DNA of 64,000 nt from JAVBTR01 sp031556065 (GTDB lineage: Bacteria; Bacillota; Clostridia; Christensenellales; Aristaeellaceae). Made by a program: the position numbers and the translations under genes. Positions within the stretch are counted from its first letter, which is position 1, and every line of letters starts with the position of its first letter. The stretch spans positions 1 to 64,000 of the forward strand of contig JAVBTR010000004.1 of the NCBI GenBank assembly GCA_031556065.1, given 5' to 3'. Below the pieces are notes generated by a model, which ran no database searches, had not been told where the DNA came from, and was given only the letters and a program-made list of their open reading frames with translations. Shown in pieces: positions 16,747-25,360 of this stretch.

Positions 16747-17712
16747 GTGATTATATGTATGGTGAGCGTGACTGCGATAGCTGGGTGGCAATATTATATG
16801 CGTGTAACGCATGTGATGGGCAGGGATACACACGTTGTCAAGGTATCCGATGAGGTGAACCTATACAATTATAAACCCTTTGCTGAAGGGAATTTACTTG
16901 AATGTATGAAGGGCGAAGCAACACTAAAAATAGACCACGACTACCCGCGATTGGATGGCGCCACGGCTGCCTATCCTGTTTATGGAGCGATGGTGCAGGC
17001 GATATATATCGGGCTTGATGAATCAACGGTGAGGGAATATGTTGCTTGCACGAAAACTGACAAGGCATATCAGCGCTTGATCGATGGGGAGATAGATATT
17101 TTCTTTGGCGCACAGCCATCTAAACAACAGATGCAAGTTGCACAGGAAAAAGGGCTGGAATTTGAACTGATCCCGATTGCAAGGGAGGCGTTTGTCTTTT
17201 TTGTGAACACTGATAATCCGATCGAAAGCCTGACCTTAACGCAGATACAAGACATTTATCTCAAAAGGATCACAAACTGGCGCGAACTTGGTGGAGCAGA
17301 TGAGAAGATTATGCCGTTTCAACGCCCTGAAAATTCGGGTAGTCAAACGATCATGCTTGCCAATGTGATGAGCGGAAGCACCTTGCCAGCTCCGTTTCAT
17401 GAGGAATATGCAACCGGCATGGGCGGCGTAATAAACAAGGTGGCTGAATACCGAAACTATTCTTCCGCCATTGGATACAGCTTCCGCTTTTACGCAACAG
17501 GCATGAATCCCAATGAAAGCATTAAACTTCTTGCGATTGGCGGCATTGCACCTAAAAAGGAAAATATCCAAAGCGGAGCGTATCCTTTCACGATAGACGT
17601 ATACGCAGTGACCACTGGGGTAAAAAATGAAAACACAAAAAAGCTCCTTGACTGGATATTGTCAGAGCAAGGGCAAATGTTTATTGAACAGTGCGGATAT
17701 GTAGGAAGATAG
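16747..17712 (+). CDS. PstS-like substrate-binding domain protein with N-terminal membrane segment
   Basis: A 321-aa protein opening with a hydrophobic segment (IICMVSVTAIAGWQYY) and then a periplasmic-binding-protein-like fold of the PBP_like_2 / PstS type (PF12849). Visible signatures are GATAAYPVYGAMVQAIY near residue 70, DIFFGAQPSKQQ, the hinge segment FFVNTDNPIESLT..QIQDIYLKRITNWRELGG, and the phosphate-loop-like PFQRPENSGSQT. Family members bind phosphate or other oxyanions outside the membrane. No lipobox is present and no ABC permease genes are nearby, so a transport role is unproven. The in-frame TGA just upstream and the lack of a clear ribosome site at the GTG suggest it was once joined to the preceding gene. 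Confidence 0.7.
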   Translation: MIICMVSVTAIAGWQYYMRVTHVMGRDTHVVKVSDEVNLYNYKPFAEGNLLECMKGEATLKIDHDYPRLDGATAAYPVYGAMVQAIYIGLDESTVREYVACTKTDKAYQRLIDGEIDIFFGAQPSKQQMQVAQEKGLEFELIPIAREAFVFFVNTDNPIESLTLTQIQDIYLKRITNWRELGGADEKIMPFQRPENSGSQTIMLANVMSGSTLPAPFHEEYATGMGGVINKVAEYRNYSSAIGYSFRFYATGMNPNESIKLLAIGGIAPKKENIQSGAYPFTIDVYAVTTGVKNENTKKLLDWILSEQGQMFIEQCGYVGR

Positions 17713-17905
17713 GAACAGTTACATTCACATCCTTTGCACTGATAGGTACAAAACGCCCTTTGCAAGAGTGCACACACCCGTTAGGGTGTATAAGTACGCA
17801 TTCATCAAAGTAGGTGTACGCTAGCTCTCTTCATATTATGGCATTATTAACTTGCTATCATGTCGATGCTAAAATAAACCTAATAAAATTGGGAGGGTTG
17901 ACTAC

Positions 17906-18676
17906 TTGAATAATGAGGTTTTCAGCACAGAATTTCAAGGTTTCTTTGCGGAGTTTTTCGACATCCTGCACGATGGTTGCAATGACGCATTAATCTATCC
18001 TCAAATACTCAAAGCATACGGAAATCGAATATTGGAGTTAGGCTGCGGCACAGGGCGGATTGCTGTTCCTTTAGCCCAAGCAGGCTACAAGGTAACGGGA
18101 ATTGAGTATGAAGCGGACATGATCGCCCTTGCTTGCAAAAAGGACTATCCCAAAGAGAATCTCACAATCTTACAGGGCGATGCCAGAAATTTTTCACTGA
18201 ACCAAACATTTGATGCGATTTTACTTAGCTGTAACTTCATCAACCATTTTATTGACAGCAATGATGTGTTGTCGATCCTTCAATGTTGTAAAAGTCATTT
18301 AGCAAACGAGGGTGTTATCATTATCGACTGTTCTGTTCCCGACTATGCCTATATGCAACAGAGCAACGGGAAAACAGAGGTTTTCGATTTTCATATGGAA
18401 CATGGAACGGTTATTAAAGATACCTTCACTCCTTCTTATGATTTTGTACGCCAGATCGAAACGGATATAATCGTTTTGGAAGAGTATAAAGACGCTCAAC
18501 TGCTTAGACGAGCTGAAGTAAAAGAGCAACTAACATGGTATTGTATGAGAGAGATTTTCACGCTTATTCGGGAAGCAGGTCTTTCTTTAGCAAAGCAAAC
18601 CACTGTGCTTGATGGTGATTCTTTTGACATTGCCAATGCTTCCAATATGATCTTTTTCGCCAGCCATATTAAATAA
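17906..18676 (+). CDS. SAM-dependent class I methyltransferase
   Basis: A 256-aa methyltransferase with motif I ILELGCGTGRIAVPLAQAG near residue 45, the acidic ribose contact GIEYEADM, motif II QGDARNF, and DAILLSCNFINHF as the post-I block. It resembles the methyltransferase at 11960 in layout but is clearly a different, more A+T-rich gene. The substrate is unknown. The start is TTG 17906, with GGGAGGG 8 bases upstream. A hairpin terminator follows. Confidence 0.85.
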   Translation: MNNEVFSTEFQGFFAEFFDILHDGCNDALIYPQILKAYGNRILELGCGTGRIAVPLAQAGYKVTGIEYEADMIALACKKDYPKENLTILQGDARNFSLNQTFDAILLSCNFINHFIDSNDVLSILQCCKSHLANEGVIIIDCSVPDYAYMQQSNGKTEVFDFHMEHGTVIKDTFTPSYDFVRQIETDIIVLEEYKDAQLLRRAEVKEQLTWYCMREIFTLIREAGLSLAKQTTVLDGDSFDIANASNMIFFASHIK

Positions 18677-18715
18677 CATACACTCGTTCCTACAATATCA
18701 AGAAATCCGTATCTG

Positions 18716-18768
18716 AAACAACACAACCTACTAATTCTGAAACAGGATTTAGTGGGCTGTGTTGTTTT
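18716..18768 (+). terminator. Hairpin terminator after the methyltransferase gene
   Basis: Arms 18716-18734 and 18748-18767 pair over about 19 bp with two imperfect positions; the 3' arm ends in GTTGTTTT. Confidence 0.65.
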
Positions 18769-18925
18769 AGGGCTTGGCACCAATTCAACCTTGCTGTGGG
18801 TAAAGTGGTTGCCCCTGTTATTAGTAGGTTTCGACATCCTACGTTCACAGTATACATCTGGGTTTTAGGGCAAAGCCCTAATGTAACCAACTTTTAATAA
18901 GACAATCCGGTTCTGTCAAAAACGA

Positions 18926-19102
18926 TTATTCTTCTTCCTTTAAGCTGGCGTTAATCGCTTCTATTTCTCCCTGCAAACACAAAAGCTGCCAATAACATTC
19001 TTTGGCCATCGCGTTGGATTGCGCCAGCAGTTCTGCCGCATTGGCTATTTTTTTATCCAATTGGGCAAGCTGAATTTCTCGTGGCTGCGGGATTGTTTTC
19101 AT
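18926..19102 (-). CDS. Small coiled-coil protein of unknown function
   Basis: A 58-aa protein, nearly all helical, with heptad-like spacing (LAQLDKKIANAAELLAQ, LLCLQGEIEAINASL) and an acidic end. I start at ATG 19102, preceded by AAAGGAAAG; the open frame continues upstream to 19300 but that part would overlap the divergent HTH gene. It is divergent from the HTH gene, which suggests a linked pair. The family is not recognised, and it might be non-coding. Confidence 0.45.
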   Translation of the reverse strand: MKTIPQPREIQLAQLDKKIANAAELLAQSNAMAKECYWQLLCLQGEIEAINASLKEEE

Positions 19103-19208
19103 TGGCTCATGTCTTTCCTTTGCTCCGATTATAGAGCAATTATACCATGCCATCATTTTATAATCAATATGCAAATGCTCCAATAACAGAACAAAGAGGG
19201 CGAAGCAT

Positions 19209-19439
19209 ATGACGCAATCCATCAAAGCCTCCCATACCATTGGCGAAAACATCCGTACTATAAGAAAAACCACTGGGATGACCCAGGATACCTTAACCAC
19301 ACAGCTTCAGCTGCTGGGCTGTGATTTGTCCCGTGGAGGCTATGCGAAGATTGAAGCCGGCATCCGGCACGTATCCTTGGATGAATTAAGGTGCATTAAG
19401 CTGGTGCTGAAAACCTCTTATGACGAACTGTTAAAATAG
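19209..19439 (+). CDS. XRE-family helix-turn-helix regulator
   Basis: A 76-aa single-domain DNA-binding protein. The five-helix Cro/CI fold is visible from residue 10, with the turn at TQDTLTTQLQLLGCDLSRGGYAKIE and the conserved IR.. segment before it; the longer turn insert (LLGCDLSRG) is typical of short clostridial XRE regulators. It has no ligand domain, so it probably acts alone or with a small partner, perhaps the divergent coiled-coil protein. The start ATG 19209 follows AGAGGGCGA. A short terminator follows at once. Confidence 0.82.
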   Translation: MTQSIKASHTIGENIRTIRKTTGMTQDTLTTQLQLLGCDLSRGGYAKIEAGIRHVSLDELRCIKLVLKTSYDELLK

Positions 19440-19466
19440 CTCCCAGCTAAGGCGGGAGCTTATTTC
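19438..19466 (+). terminator. Terminator of the XRE regulator gene
   Basis: A 7-bp stem (19438-19444 with 19454-19460) overlaps the stop codon and is followed by TATTTC. Confidence 0.65.
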
Positions 19467-19516
19467 AATAATGATTCTTTTTTAGTTGCTTCTCCTTGCG
19501 TGTGTTTCAAAACGCC

Positions 19517-20602
19517 CTAAGCAATACTATTTTGTCCGCCATTTGTCAGAATTTTCGTTACAGCGCTTTGGGTCAGTCCTTTAAGGGTACGGCCCTCCTG
19601 GCGCAAATCCCGTCCCAGGGCAGCGGAAGCGATTTCTATTAACGCCGCACAAACAGGCGTTGGTACCTTCAGCGTTTGGCCCAGGCTTTCAAGAAGCACC
19701 AGCCCCTGGGGCACATCCTCCGATATATAGCGCGAATCCACTACCACAGGCCCAATGGCCCTTGTTTCCATGGCAGCATAATCCATGAAAACCTGCTTAG
19801 CATCCTTTTCAGGCTCGGCGCTGTTGCGTATTTTACACGCCTCAGAGTAGCTTAAACGCGCAAATCCCATGCTTTCAAGCACATCCATTTTTTCGGCATC
19901 CAGCTTCTCCAATATCCGCCATACCGAGGGCGTGAAGACCTCATGGTACATGCAATAAGCGCCCTTGGTCTTTTCAATCCGCGGAATGCTCATAATCCCC
20001 CCAACGGTGTGTACAATGAGGTTCGGATTGTGCAGCGCCGCTTCCACCACCGATGAAAGATAGGAAAACGGAAAACCTAAGAGCTCCAGCCTGGATTTAG
20101 CGTAAGAAAGCCGCTCCTTAGGGTATATGCCAATGGGATTTATGACATTTCTAAACCCCGCCTTGATTTCACCCGGCGCCGTGATCCGGCAATCGATAAA
20201 CGCGCTTTCCGCCTCAGCAATGGTAACCGTTTCTGGCACACCGTGTTTGAGCATATAAGCCGTTGTCAGATAACCGGGGTTAAACAAAACCACCTGTCCG
20301 TCTCTTAGGTAGGGTAGCATTCGTTTAATCAAGTCCTCATGGTAATTGGTTTGAATGTATACAATTACCACATCGCAAACCGAAAGCGCTGCCAAATCCC
20401 TTGTCACCAGACTTAGCTGCGCGGATTTCTTTCGGCCGTTTTCAAGCAGCGCGATTCTTCCGCCATTGGCTTTTAAATACGCGAAATGCTCGTCATGCAT
20501 GCTGTTGGACGTTTTAATCAGTGTCACGTCATGGCCCCGATAGGCCATATCCGCTGCCACCGCGCTTCCGCCGTTGCCTGCGCCAAGTACCGCTATTTTC
20601 AT
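19517..20602 (-). CDS. NAD/NADP octopine/nopaline dehydrogenase family protein
   Basis: A 361-aa oxidoreductase. The N-terminus MKIAVLGAGNGGSAVAADMAYRGH is the Rossmann loop, and VIVYIQTNYHED closes the nucleotide domain. The C-terminal domain holds the opine dehydrogenase signature HNPNLIVHTVGGI, whose His is catalytic, and SYSEACKIR. Known members join or split an amino acid and a 2-oxo acid with NAD(P)H; the substrate here cannot be told. It is a lone minus-strand gene between the HTH regulator and the ABC exporter. Confidence 0.85.
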   Translation of the reverse strand: MKIAVLGAGNGGSAVAADMAYRGHDVTLIKTSNSMHDEHFAYLKANGGRIALLENGRKKSAQLSLVTRDLAALSVCDVVIVYIQTNYHEDLIKRMLPYLRDGQVVLFNPGYLTTAYMLKHGVPETVTIAEAESAFIDCRITAPGEIKAGFRNVINPIGIYPKERLSYAKSRLELLGFPFSYLSSVVEAALHNPNLIVHTVGGIMSIPRIEKTKGAYCMYHEVFTPSVWRILEKLDAEKMDVLESMGFARLSYSEACKIRNSAEPEKDAKQVFMDYAAMETRAIGPVVVDSRYISEDVPQGLVLLESLGQTLKVPTPVCAALIEIASAALGRDLRQEGRTLKGLTQSAVTKILTNGGQNSIA

Positions 20603-20694
20603 GTATGCCCGCTCCTTCCAAAGCGTCGGGTCCGATAGGTACCAAAGTTACCCTTAGCTTATCGGAAAAAGAAGGCACCTGTCAAGTTTTTCGT

Positions 20695-21471
20695 TCAAGA
20701 GGACGCGCTGGCGTAGCGCTTCAGGCCTTTTTTCCACGCTGTCAGCGCCAAGAAAGTAAATAGCGCCACAATGGCAATTCCGTAGGCAAAGCCTAAAGGC
20801 GTCAGCGCTCCCGCCAGCAATTGAGCGGGCATGGTGGCCATAATGCCATAAGGAACCACAAAATAGAACAGCACCTTCCATGCCCCATGGAACAGCGTAC
20901 CCGGCACCTTGAAGCACAGGGCCAGCAATTCCTCAATGCGGTCGATCCGCTTCGCGCTGGGGAAATAAAAGGGCACGGTGCGGATCAAAACCACAATATC
21001 GTACCAAAGCACTGTCATGATAATGACCATCAGGCCATACAGAACGACCTGTCCCCCATTTGGGGCCACCGGCAAGGTTTTTACCCCGCTGATAATAATC
21101 AGGATACTTAGGGGAATCAGTGGCAGGCTGCCAAAGTCGATGCTTTCAAAGCTTAGGCGCAAAAGCGGATTCATAGGCTTTGTCAGGTATAAATCCAGAT
21201 CGCCGTTCAATATTTTTTCTGGAATGGGATTGATGCCAAAGAAGAAAATCACCATATTCAGCGCATTGATCAAAGAAAACGTGCCGATAAAAATCGTCAT
21301 TTCTCCTTGGGAAAAACCGCCGATAGAGCCTGCGTTTTGGTAAATAGCGGAAAAGGTGAGCAGCTGGACCAGAAACAGGGAGCCATCCACAAAAAACGCT
21401 CCAAAGAAATTGAACCGAAAAGCCATATTGCGGCTTAATTTCATTTTAAACAGCATCCAAAGCATTTTCAT
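20695..21471 (-). CDS. ABC-2 type permease, DUF990 family (second subunit)
   Basis: A 258-aa protein with six predicted membrane segments and the ABC2_membrane_6 (DUF990) pattern: an N-terminal RNMAFRFNFFGAFFVDG, a mid LNGDLDLYLTKPMNPLLRL coupling helix and a C-terminal AWKKGLKRYASASS. It overlaps the first permease by four bases (ATGA) and pairs with it and the ATPase as a complete exporter. Its substrate is unknown; relatives are annotated as viologen exporters. Confidence 0.88.
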   Translation of the reverse strand: MKMLWMLFKMKLSRNMAFRFNFFGAFFVDGSLFLVQLLTFSAIYQNAGSIGGFSQGEMTIFIGTFSLINALNMVIFFFGINPIPEKILNGDLDLYLTKPMNPLLRLSFESIDFGSLPLIPLSILIIISGVKTLPVAPNGGQVVLYGLMVIIMTVLWYDIVVLIRTVPFYFPSAKRIDRIEELLALCFKVPGTLFHGAWKVLFYFVVPYGIMATMPAQLLAGALTPLGFAYGIAIVALFTFLALTAWKKGLKRYASASS

Positions 21472-22262
21472 ACGCCCACCCCATCATACCTTTTGCGCAA
21501 AGCTTGAAAGGTTCTTTGATTGATGAATACCAAGGCCAGACACCAGCCGCCCAGCACCAAAAAGCCGGTTAGAATCTCGTTCTCGCTTCGGCCGATTAAA
21601 AGCATAGCGGGCAGGTTATTCACATAATAAAAGGGGAACAGCCGCATACCGTTTTGCAACCAGATTGGCAAAAGGGAAAGAGGCAAAAGGGTGCCCGTTA
21701 AAAAGGCAACCATATTGTTTTTCAGCATTAAAAAGGTGCTGATATCCAGAAATTTAAATGCCATAATGCCAATGAGAAAATTGATCTGGTTCATAACCAC
21801 CAGGCCCAAGATCACCATGGCTATGGCTGCCGCGATGGCACTAACGCTCCCTGTTATGGTAATGGGAATTTGAAACAGCAGCACCCATATTAAAGAAATG
21901 AGAAAGCTTAAAACAATGTTAAGCAGCGCCACCCCAAAGGTTTGAGCCTGAAAATAGGTTTCCGGCCTGGCGGGAATAATTAAAAACTTGGTAAATGTGC
22001 CCTGCCGTATCCGATGGGATATTTCCCAGCCAATGCCTTCGGAACTGTCCAGAGAGGCAATAAAGGACGTCAGCACGTAAAAGGTGAGCATCATGGGCAG
22101 GGTAAACCCGCCGATTTCAGTCTGCTGGCCAAAGACCGCCGGCCAAACCAGCATGGCAAACAGCACCCGCAGCACCGTAAACAGCATGGAAAAGAACATA
22201 TCCAGCCGAAAGCTCATTTCAATTTTGAACTGCAGCTTCAATACTTCCAAGTATTTATGCAT
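21468..22262 (-). CDS. ABC-2 type permease, DUF990 family (first subunit)
   Basis: A 264-aa six-TM permease homologous to its downstream neighbour. The coupling segment IRQGTFTKFLIIPARPETY corresponds to LNGDLDLYLTKPMNPLLRL in the partner. I start at ATG 22262, which overlaps the last 8 bases of the ATPase gene (ATGCATAA), rather than at 22301 inside it. Two different permeases suggest a heterodimeric membrane channel. Confidence 0.88.
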   Translation of the reverse strand: MHKYLEVLKLQFKIEMSFRLDMFFSMLFTVLRVLFAMLVWPAVFGQQTEIGGFTLPMMLTFYVLTSFIASLDSSEGIGWEISHRIRQGTFTKFLIIPARPETYFQAQTFGVALLNIVLSFLISLIWVLLFQIPITITGSVSAIAAAIAMVILGLVVMNQINFLIGIMAFKFLDISTFLMLKNNMVAFLTGTLLPLSLLPIWLQNGMRLFPFYYVNNLPAMLLIGRSENEILTGFLVLGGWCLALVFINQRTFQALRKRYDGVGV

Positions 22263-23181
22263 GGTGGACCTCCTTGTAAATCCTCTCCACCACCAGGGCA
22301 ATATCCTCTTCCTCCACGGTGATATCTGTCACTTCTCCTTGGTGGATCATCTTCTCCAGCTTAAGAGGAACCTCACATCGGGCAACTTTTGCCGTTTGCG
22401 GTTCCTTGTCGGCATAGGTTACGGTAATCTGCTTAAACTGCTGGTGGGTGGCAATCAGTTCTTGCAAGCCGCCATCGTACACCTTTTCGCCGTTTGAAAT
22501 AACCACCACCCGTTTGCACAGGCTTTGAATGTCCTGCATGTAGTGGGAGGTAAGCAAAACAGTGGTGCCTTTTGTTTGGTTAATGGTTCTTAAAAATTCC
22601 CGCATTTGCCGCTGGGAAATGGCGTCCAGGCCAATGGTGGGTTCATCTAAAAAGAGAATTTCCGGCTCATGCAATAGTGCGGCGATCAATTCCATTTTCA
22701 TCCGCTGGCCCAAAGAAAGGGTACGCACCTGCACATTCAGCAAATCCTTTACCCCAAATAGCGCCACCAGCTCATCCCTTGTTTTTTCGAACTTTTCTTT
22801 GGGGATTTCGTAGAGCTCTTTAAAAAGCAAAAAGGTATCCGCCGCGGAAAGCTCGAAAAACAGCTGGCTTTTTTGCCCCATCACCACGGCATAGCGCTTT
22901 TTAAAGTCCTTCTCCAGCTTATTGGGGGTAAAGCCCAGCACAGAAAGCTCCCCAGCCGTAGGCGCGATAATGCCCGTAAGCATTTTGATCAAAGTGGTTT
23001 TCCCTGCGCCGTTTTCACCAATAAGGCCTACCATTTCGCCTTTTTGAATATCCAGATCAAAATCGATTACCGCATGCTTTTCTACATATTGACGGTGGAA
23101 CAGGCTTTTAAAGCTGCCCTTTAAGCCCGCCTCCTTTTCAAAGCGGGTAAAGGTTTTATGTAGGTGTTTGGCTTGAATCAT
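22255..23181 (-). CDS. ABC transporter ATP-binding protein (exporter)
   Basis: A 308-aa ATPase with Walker A GENGAGKTT near residue 56, a Q-loop in MGQKSQLFFEL, signature LSLGQRMKMELIAALL, Walker B ILFLDEPTIGLD and the switch His in TSHYMQD. The N-terminal FEKEAGLKGSFKSLF is typical of ATPases paired with DUF990 permeases. It drives export through the two permeases encoded downstream with overlapping starts. It starts two bases after the MutS2-like gene ends, so the four genes form one unit. Confidence 0.93.
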   Translation of the reverse strand: MIQAKHLHKTFTRFEKEAGLKGSFKSLFHRQYVEKHAVIDFDLDIQKGEMVGLIGENGAGKTTLIKMLTGIIAPTAGELSVLGFTPNKLEKDFKKRYAVVMGQKSQLFFELSAADTFLLFKELYEIPKEKFEKTRDELVALFGVKDLLNVQVRTLSLGQRMKMELIAALLHEPEILFLDEPTIGLDAISQRQMREFLRTINQTKGTTVLLTSHYMQDIQSLCKRVVVISNGEKVYDGGLQELIATHQQFKQITVTYADKEPQTAKVARCEVPLKLEKMIHQGEVTDITVEEEDIALVVERIYKEVHHA

Positions 23182-23183
23182 AC

Positions 23184-25073
23184 TTATTCCTCCGTTATGA
23201 TTTTGCTTGGATCATGCCGTTTCTCCATAACATGGCGGGCTTTTCGGTTGGCCACCGTATCGAACACAATGGAAAAATCGTAATCCTCCGGGTACATTTC
23301 CGTAGCCGCAATATGCAATTTCAACCGTTTGTGGTTGAAGTATTGCTTCCTTTTCTTGATCATCACGCCAATAACGCCCTTTTCGTCGGCCCTGGTGCAA
23401 ACAATACCTGTTTCCTTTTGGGGGTAAATCATCACACAATCCCCCAAATTAAAGCGCTGGCTGCGGGACGGTTGCGGGCTTATGATTTGCGCCTGTGCCT
23501 GAGGGGCAATGGTTACCAGCTTTTCTTCAACAGTAAAACTCTTTCGCTCCCCGCTGTATGCTGCCTTTTCTGCCAGCACCAGCAAAGGCTCCGGAAAACC
23601 TAATTTCTTGGCGATAAACAAAGCGCAGCTTTCCCCTGCCGCCCCAATTTCCATTCGATAAAGGGGGGACAAGGTTTCCCTGTCAAAGGCCATCCGGGCA
23701 TTAATGAGCCCCGCCTTCCCTGCAGCGTAAGCCTTGATCTCCGGGTAATGAGTGGTGGCCACAAACAGACAGCCCGACTGGGCCAGCGCTTCCAAAATGG
23801 CAGTAGCGATACCCATGCCCTCCTGGGGATCGGTGCCGGAACCCAGTTCGTCCAGCAAAACCAGGGAATCGGCTTTGACCGTCTTAAGGATACCCGTAAT
23901 ATTCACAATGTGAGATGAAAAGGTGGATAAGTTTTCCGTAATGCTTTGCCCATCCCCAATATCGCAAAGCACATCCCTACGCATTACAAAGGTGCTTTTT
24001 TCATCGCAGGGCACTTGAAGGCCTGCCTGGGCCATCACACTAAGCAGCCCTACGGTTTTTAGCGCCACGGTTTTGCCGCCGGTATTGGGCCCTGTCACCA
24101 CCACGCCCCGAATGTCCCCGCCCACGGAAAAATCCAGCGGCACAGCTACCTCTTTGCTTAAAAGTGGGTGCCTGGCTTGAATTAAAGTCAAAATGCCGCT
24201 GGTGGTAAACTTTCCTTCCACAGCCTGGGTTTTAATGGCATACTTTCCTTTTGCGAAAAGGAAATCCAGGGTTTCCATAGCCTCAATGTTAATTTTAATC
24301 TCTGGCAGGCACTCTTCCACATCTGCCGTCAGCTGGTATAAAATCCGGCGGGTTTCCGCGTCCTCCTCCACCGATAGGGCTGCCATTTCATCGATCAGCT
24401 TGCCTACGGCACTGGGTTCAATAAAGCAGGTGGCGCCGGAAGCGCTCATATCCACCATCTGCCCCGGGAAGGAAGCCCGGTATTCCCTTTTAACAGGCAA
24501 GGTGTAGCGTCCGTTGCGAATGCTTACAAAGCTTTCGGAAAACCATTTAGGGTTCTTTTGCAGCAGGGTATTCAATTTTCCTTTGATGGATTCACTTAAA
24601 TTGGCCAGCCGCCTGCGCAGATCATAGAGCCTGTCGGAAGCATGATCGTCCACCTGGTTATTGCGGATACACCGCTCCAGCTCTTCTTCCAGCTCACGCA
24701 AATCCGTTATGCTTCGGCCATAGGTGGCCAAGTCCGCACCAGTGCCTTCCGCCTGTTTCAAGTAATTTTTCATCCGGCGGCAGGTCACCAGAAAGGTGCA
24801 TACATCCATCAGCTGTTCAGGCACCAGCATGGCATCCATTTCAATAAGCCGCAAAGCCTTATGCAAATCCTCCATAGCAGCCAAGGGGGGTGTGCCCGCG
24901 CTTAAGATTACCAGCTTGGCATCCGCTGTTTCCTTTTGCGCCCTTATGGCCATTGGCAGGGTTTCCATTGGCATTAAGTTTAAGCATTGGTCTTTGGCGC
25001 TTTGGCAAAAAGCCTGCTGCGCTAAATCCGCCGTAATCATATCCCATTCCAAGCATTTTAAGAACTTATTCAC
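23184..25073 (-). CDS. MutS2-like DNA-binding ATPase lacking the Smr domain
   Basis: A 629-aa MutS-family protein. The lever/clamp region precedes the ATPase domain, where VVVTGPNTGGKTVALKTVG is Walker A, VLLDELGSGTDPQEG is Walker B and ATTHYPEIKAYA the following conserved block. After the ATPase comes a KOW-like beta segment (NLGDCVMIYPQKETGIV) and an end at HDPSKIITEE. Standard MutS2 is about 780 residues with a C-terminal Smr nuclease; here Smr is absent. MutS2 proteins restrain recombination or rescue collided ribosomes. I start at GTG 25073 (GGAG 9 bases upstream, VNKFLKCLEWDMI aligning with the family N-terminus); the 63 upstream codons look non-coding or like an unrelated leader. Confidence 0.8.
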   Translation of the reverse strand: MNKFLKCLEWDMITADLAQQAFCQSAKDQCLNLMPMETLPMAIRAQKETADAKLVILSAGTPPLAAMEDLHKALRLIEMDAMLVPEQLMDVCTFLVTCRRMKNYLKQAEGTGADLATYGRSITDLRELEEELERCIRNNQVDDHASDRLYDLRRRLANLSESIKGKLNTLLQKNPKWFSESFVSIRNGRYTLPVKREYRASFPGQMVDMSASGATCFIEPSAVGKLIDEMAALSVEEDAETRRILYQLTADVEECLPEIKINIEAMETLDFLFAKGKYAIKTQAVEGKFTTSGILTLIQARHPLLSKEVAVPLDFSVGGDIRGVVVTGPNTGGKTVALKTVGLLSVMAQAGLQVPCDEKSTFVMRRDVLCDIGDGQSITENLSTFSSHIVNITGILKTVKADSLVLLDELGSGTDPQEGMGIATAILEALAQSGCLFVATTHYPEIKAYAAGKAGLINARMAFDRETLSPLYRMEIGAAGESCALFIAKKLGFPEPLLVLAEKAAYSGERKSFTVEEKLVTIAPQAQAQIISPQPSRSQRFNLGDCVMIYPQKETGIVCTRADEKGVIGVMIKKRKQYFNHKRLKLHIAATEMYPEDYDFSIVFDTVANRKARHVMEKRHDPSKIITEE

Positions 25074-25360
25074 TTTCAATCGCTCCAAATACAAATTAAG
25101 CCTTCGGGACCACTCGCGTAAAGATACACTGCTCCCGAAGGCATAATAAGCCCATAGAAAAAGCGCAACAAGCACCCTCGTTACGCTTCTTAATCTGTGG
25201 GTAATATGAAGCAGCCGGTAAGCGAGTTTTTTAGGGGACAGCAAACAAAAGCAACTGTTCACCCTTTCAACTATTTAGTTGAAAAACGCCTTACTGACCG
25301 ACATAAAAATCTCCTTAAAGGTTTATTTCCTAAACACTATAGCATATCCATACAAGGATT

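Noticed and set aside
16744..16800. Selenocysteine reading of the in-frame TGA
   Set aside because: No clear hairpin of the bacterial SECIS type is seen just after the TGA, and no selenium genes are in the window; a nonsense mutation or two genes are simpler.
17772..17790. Small 6-bp hairpin after the substrate-binding gene
   Set aside because: The stem is short and no T-run follows, so I do not call it a terminator.
25074..25262. N-terminal extension of the MutS2-like protein
   Set aside because: The 63 codons include a hydrophobic stretch foreign to the family, and a good GTG start with GGAG lies at 25073.
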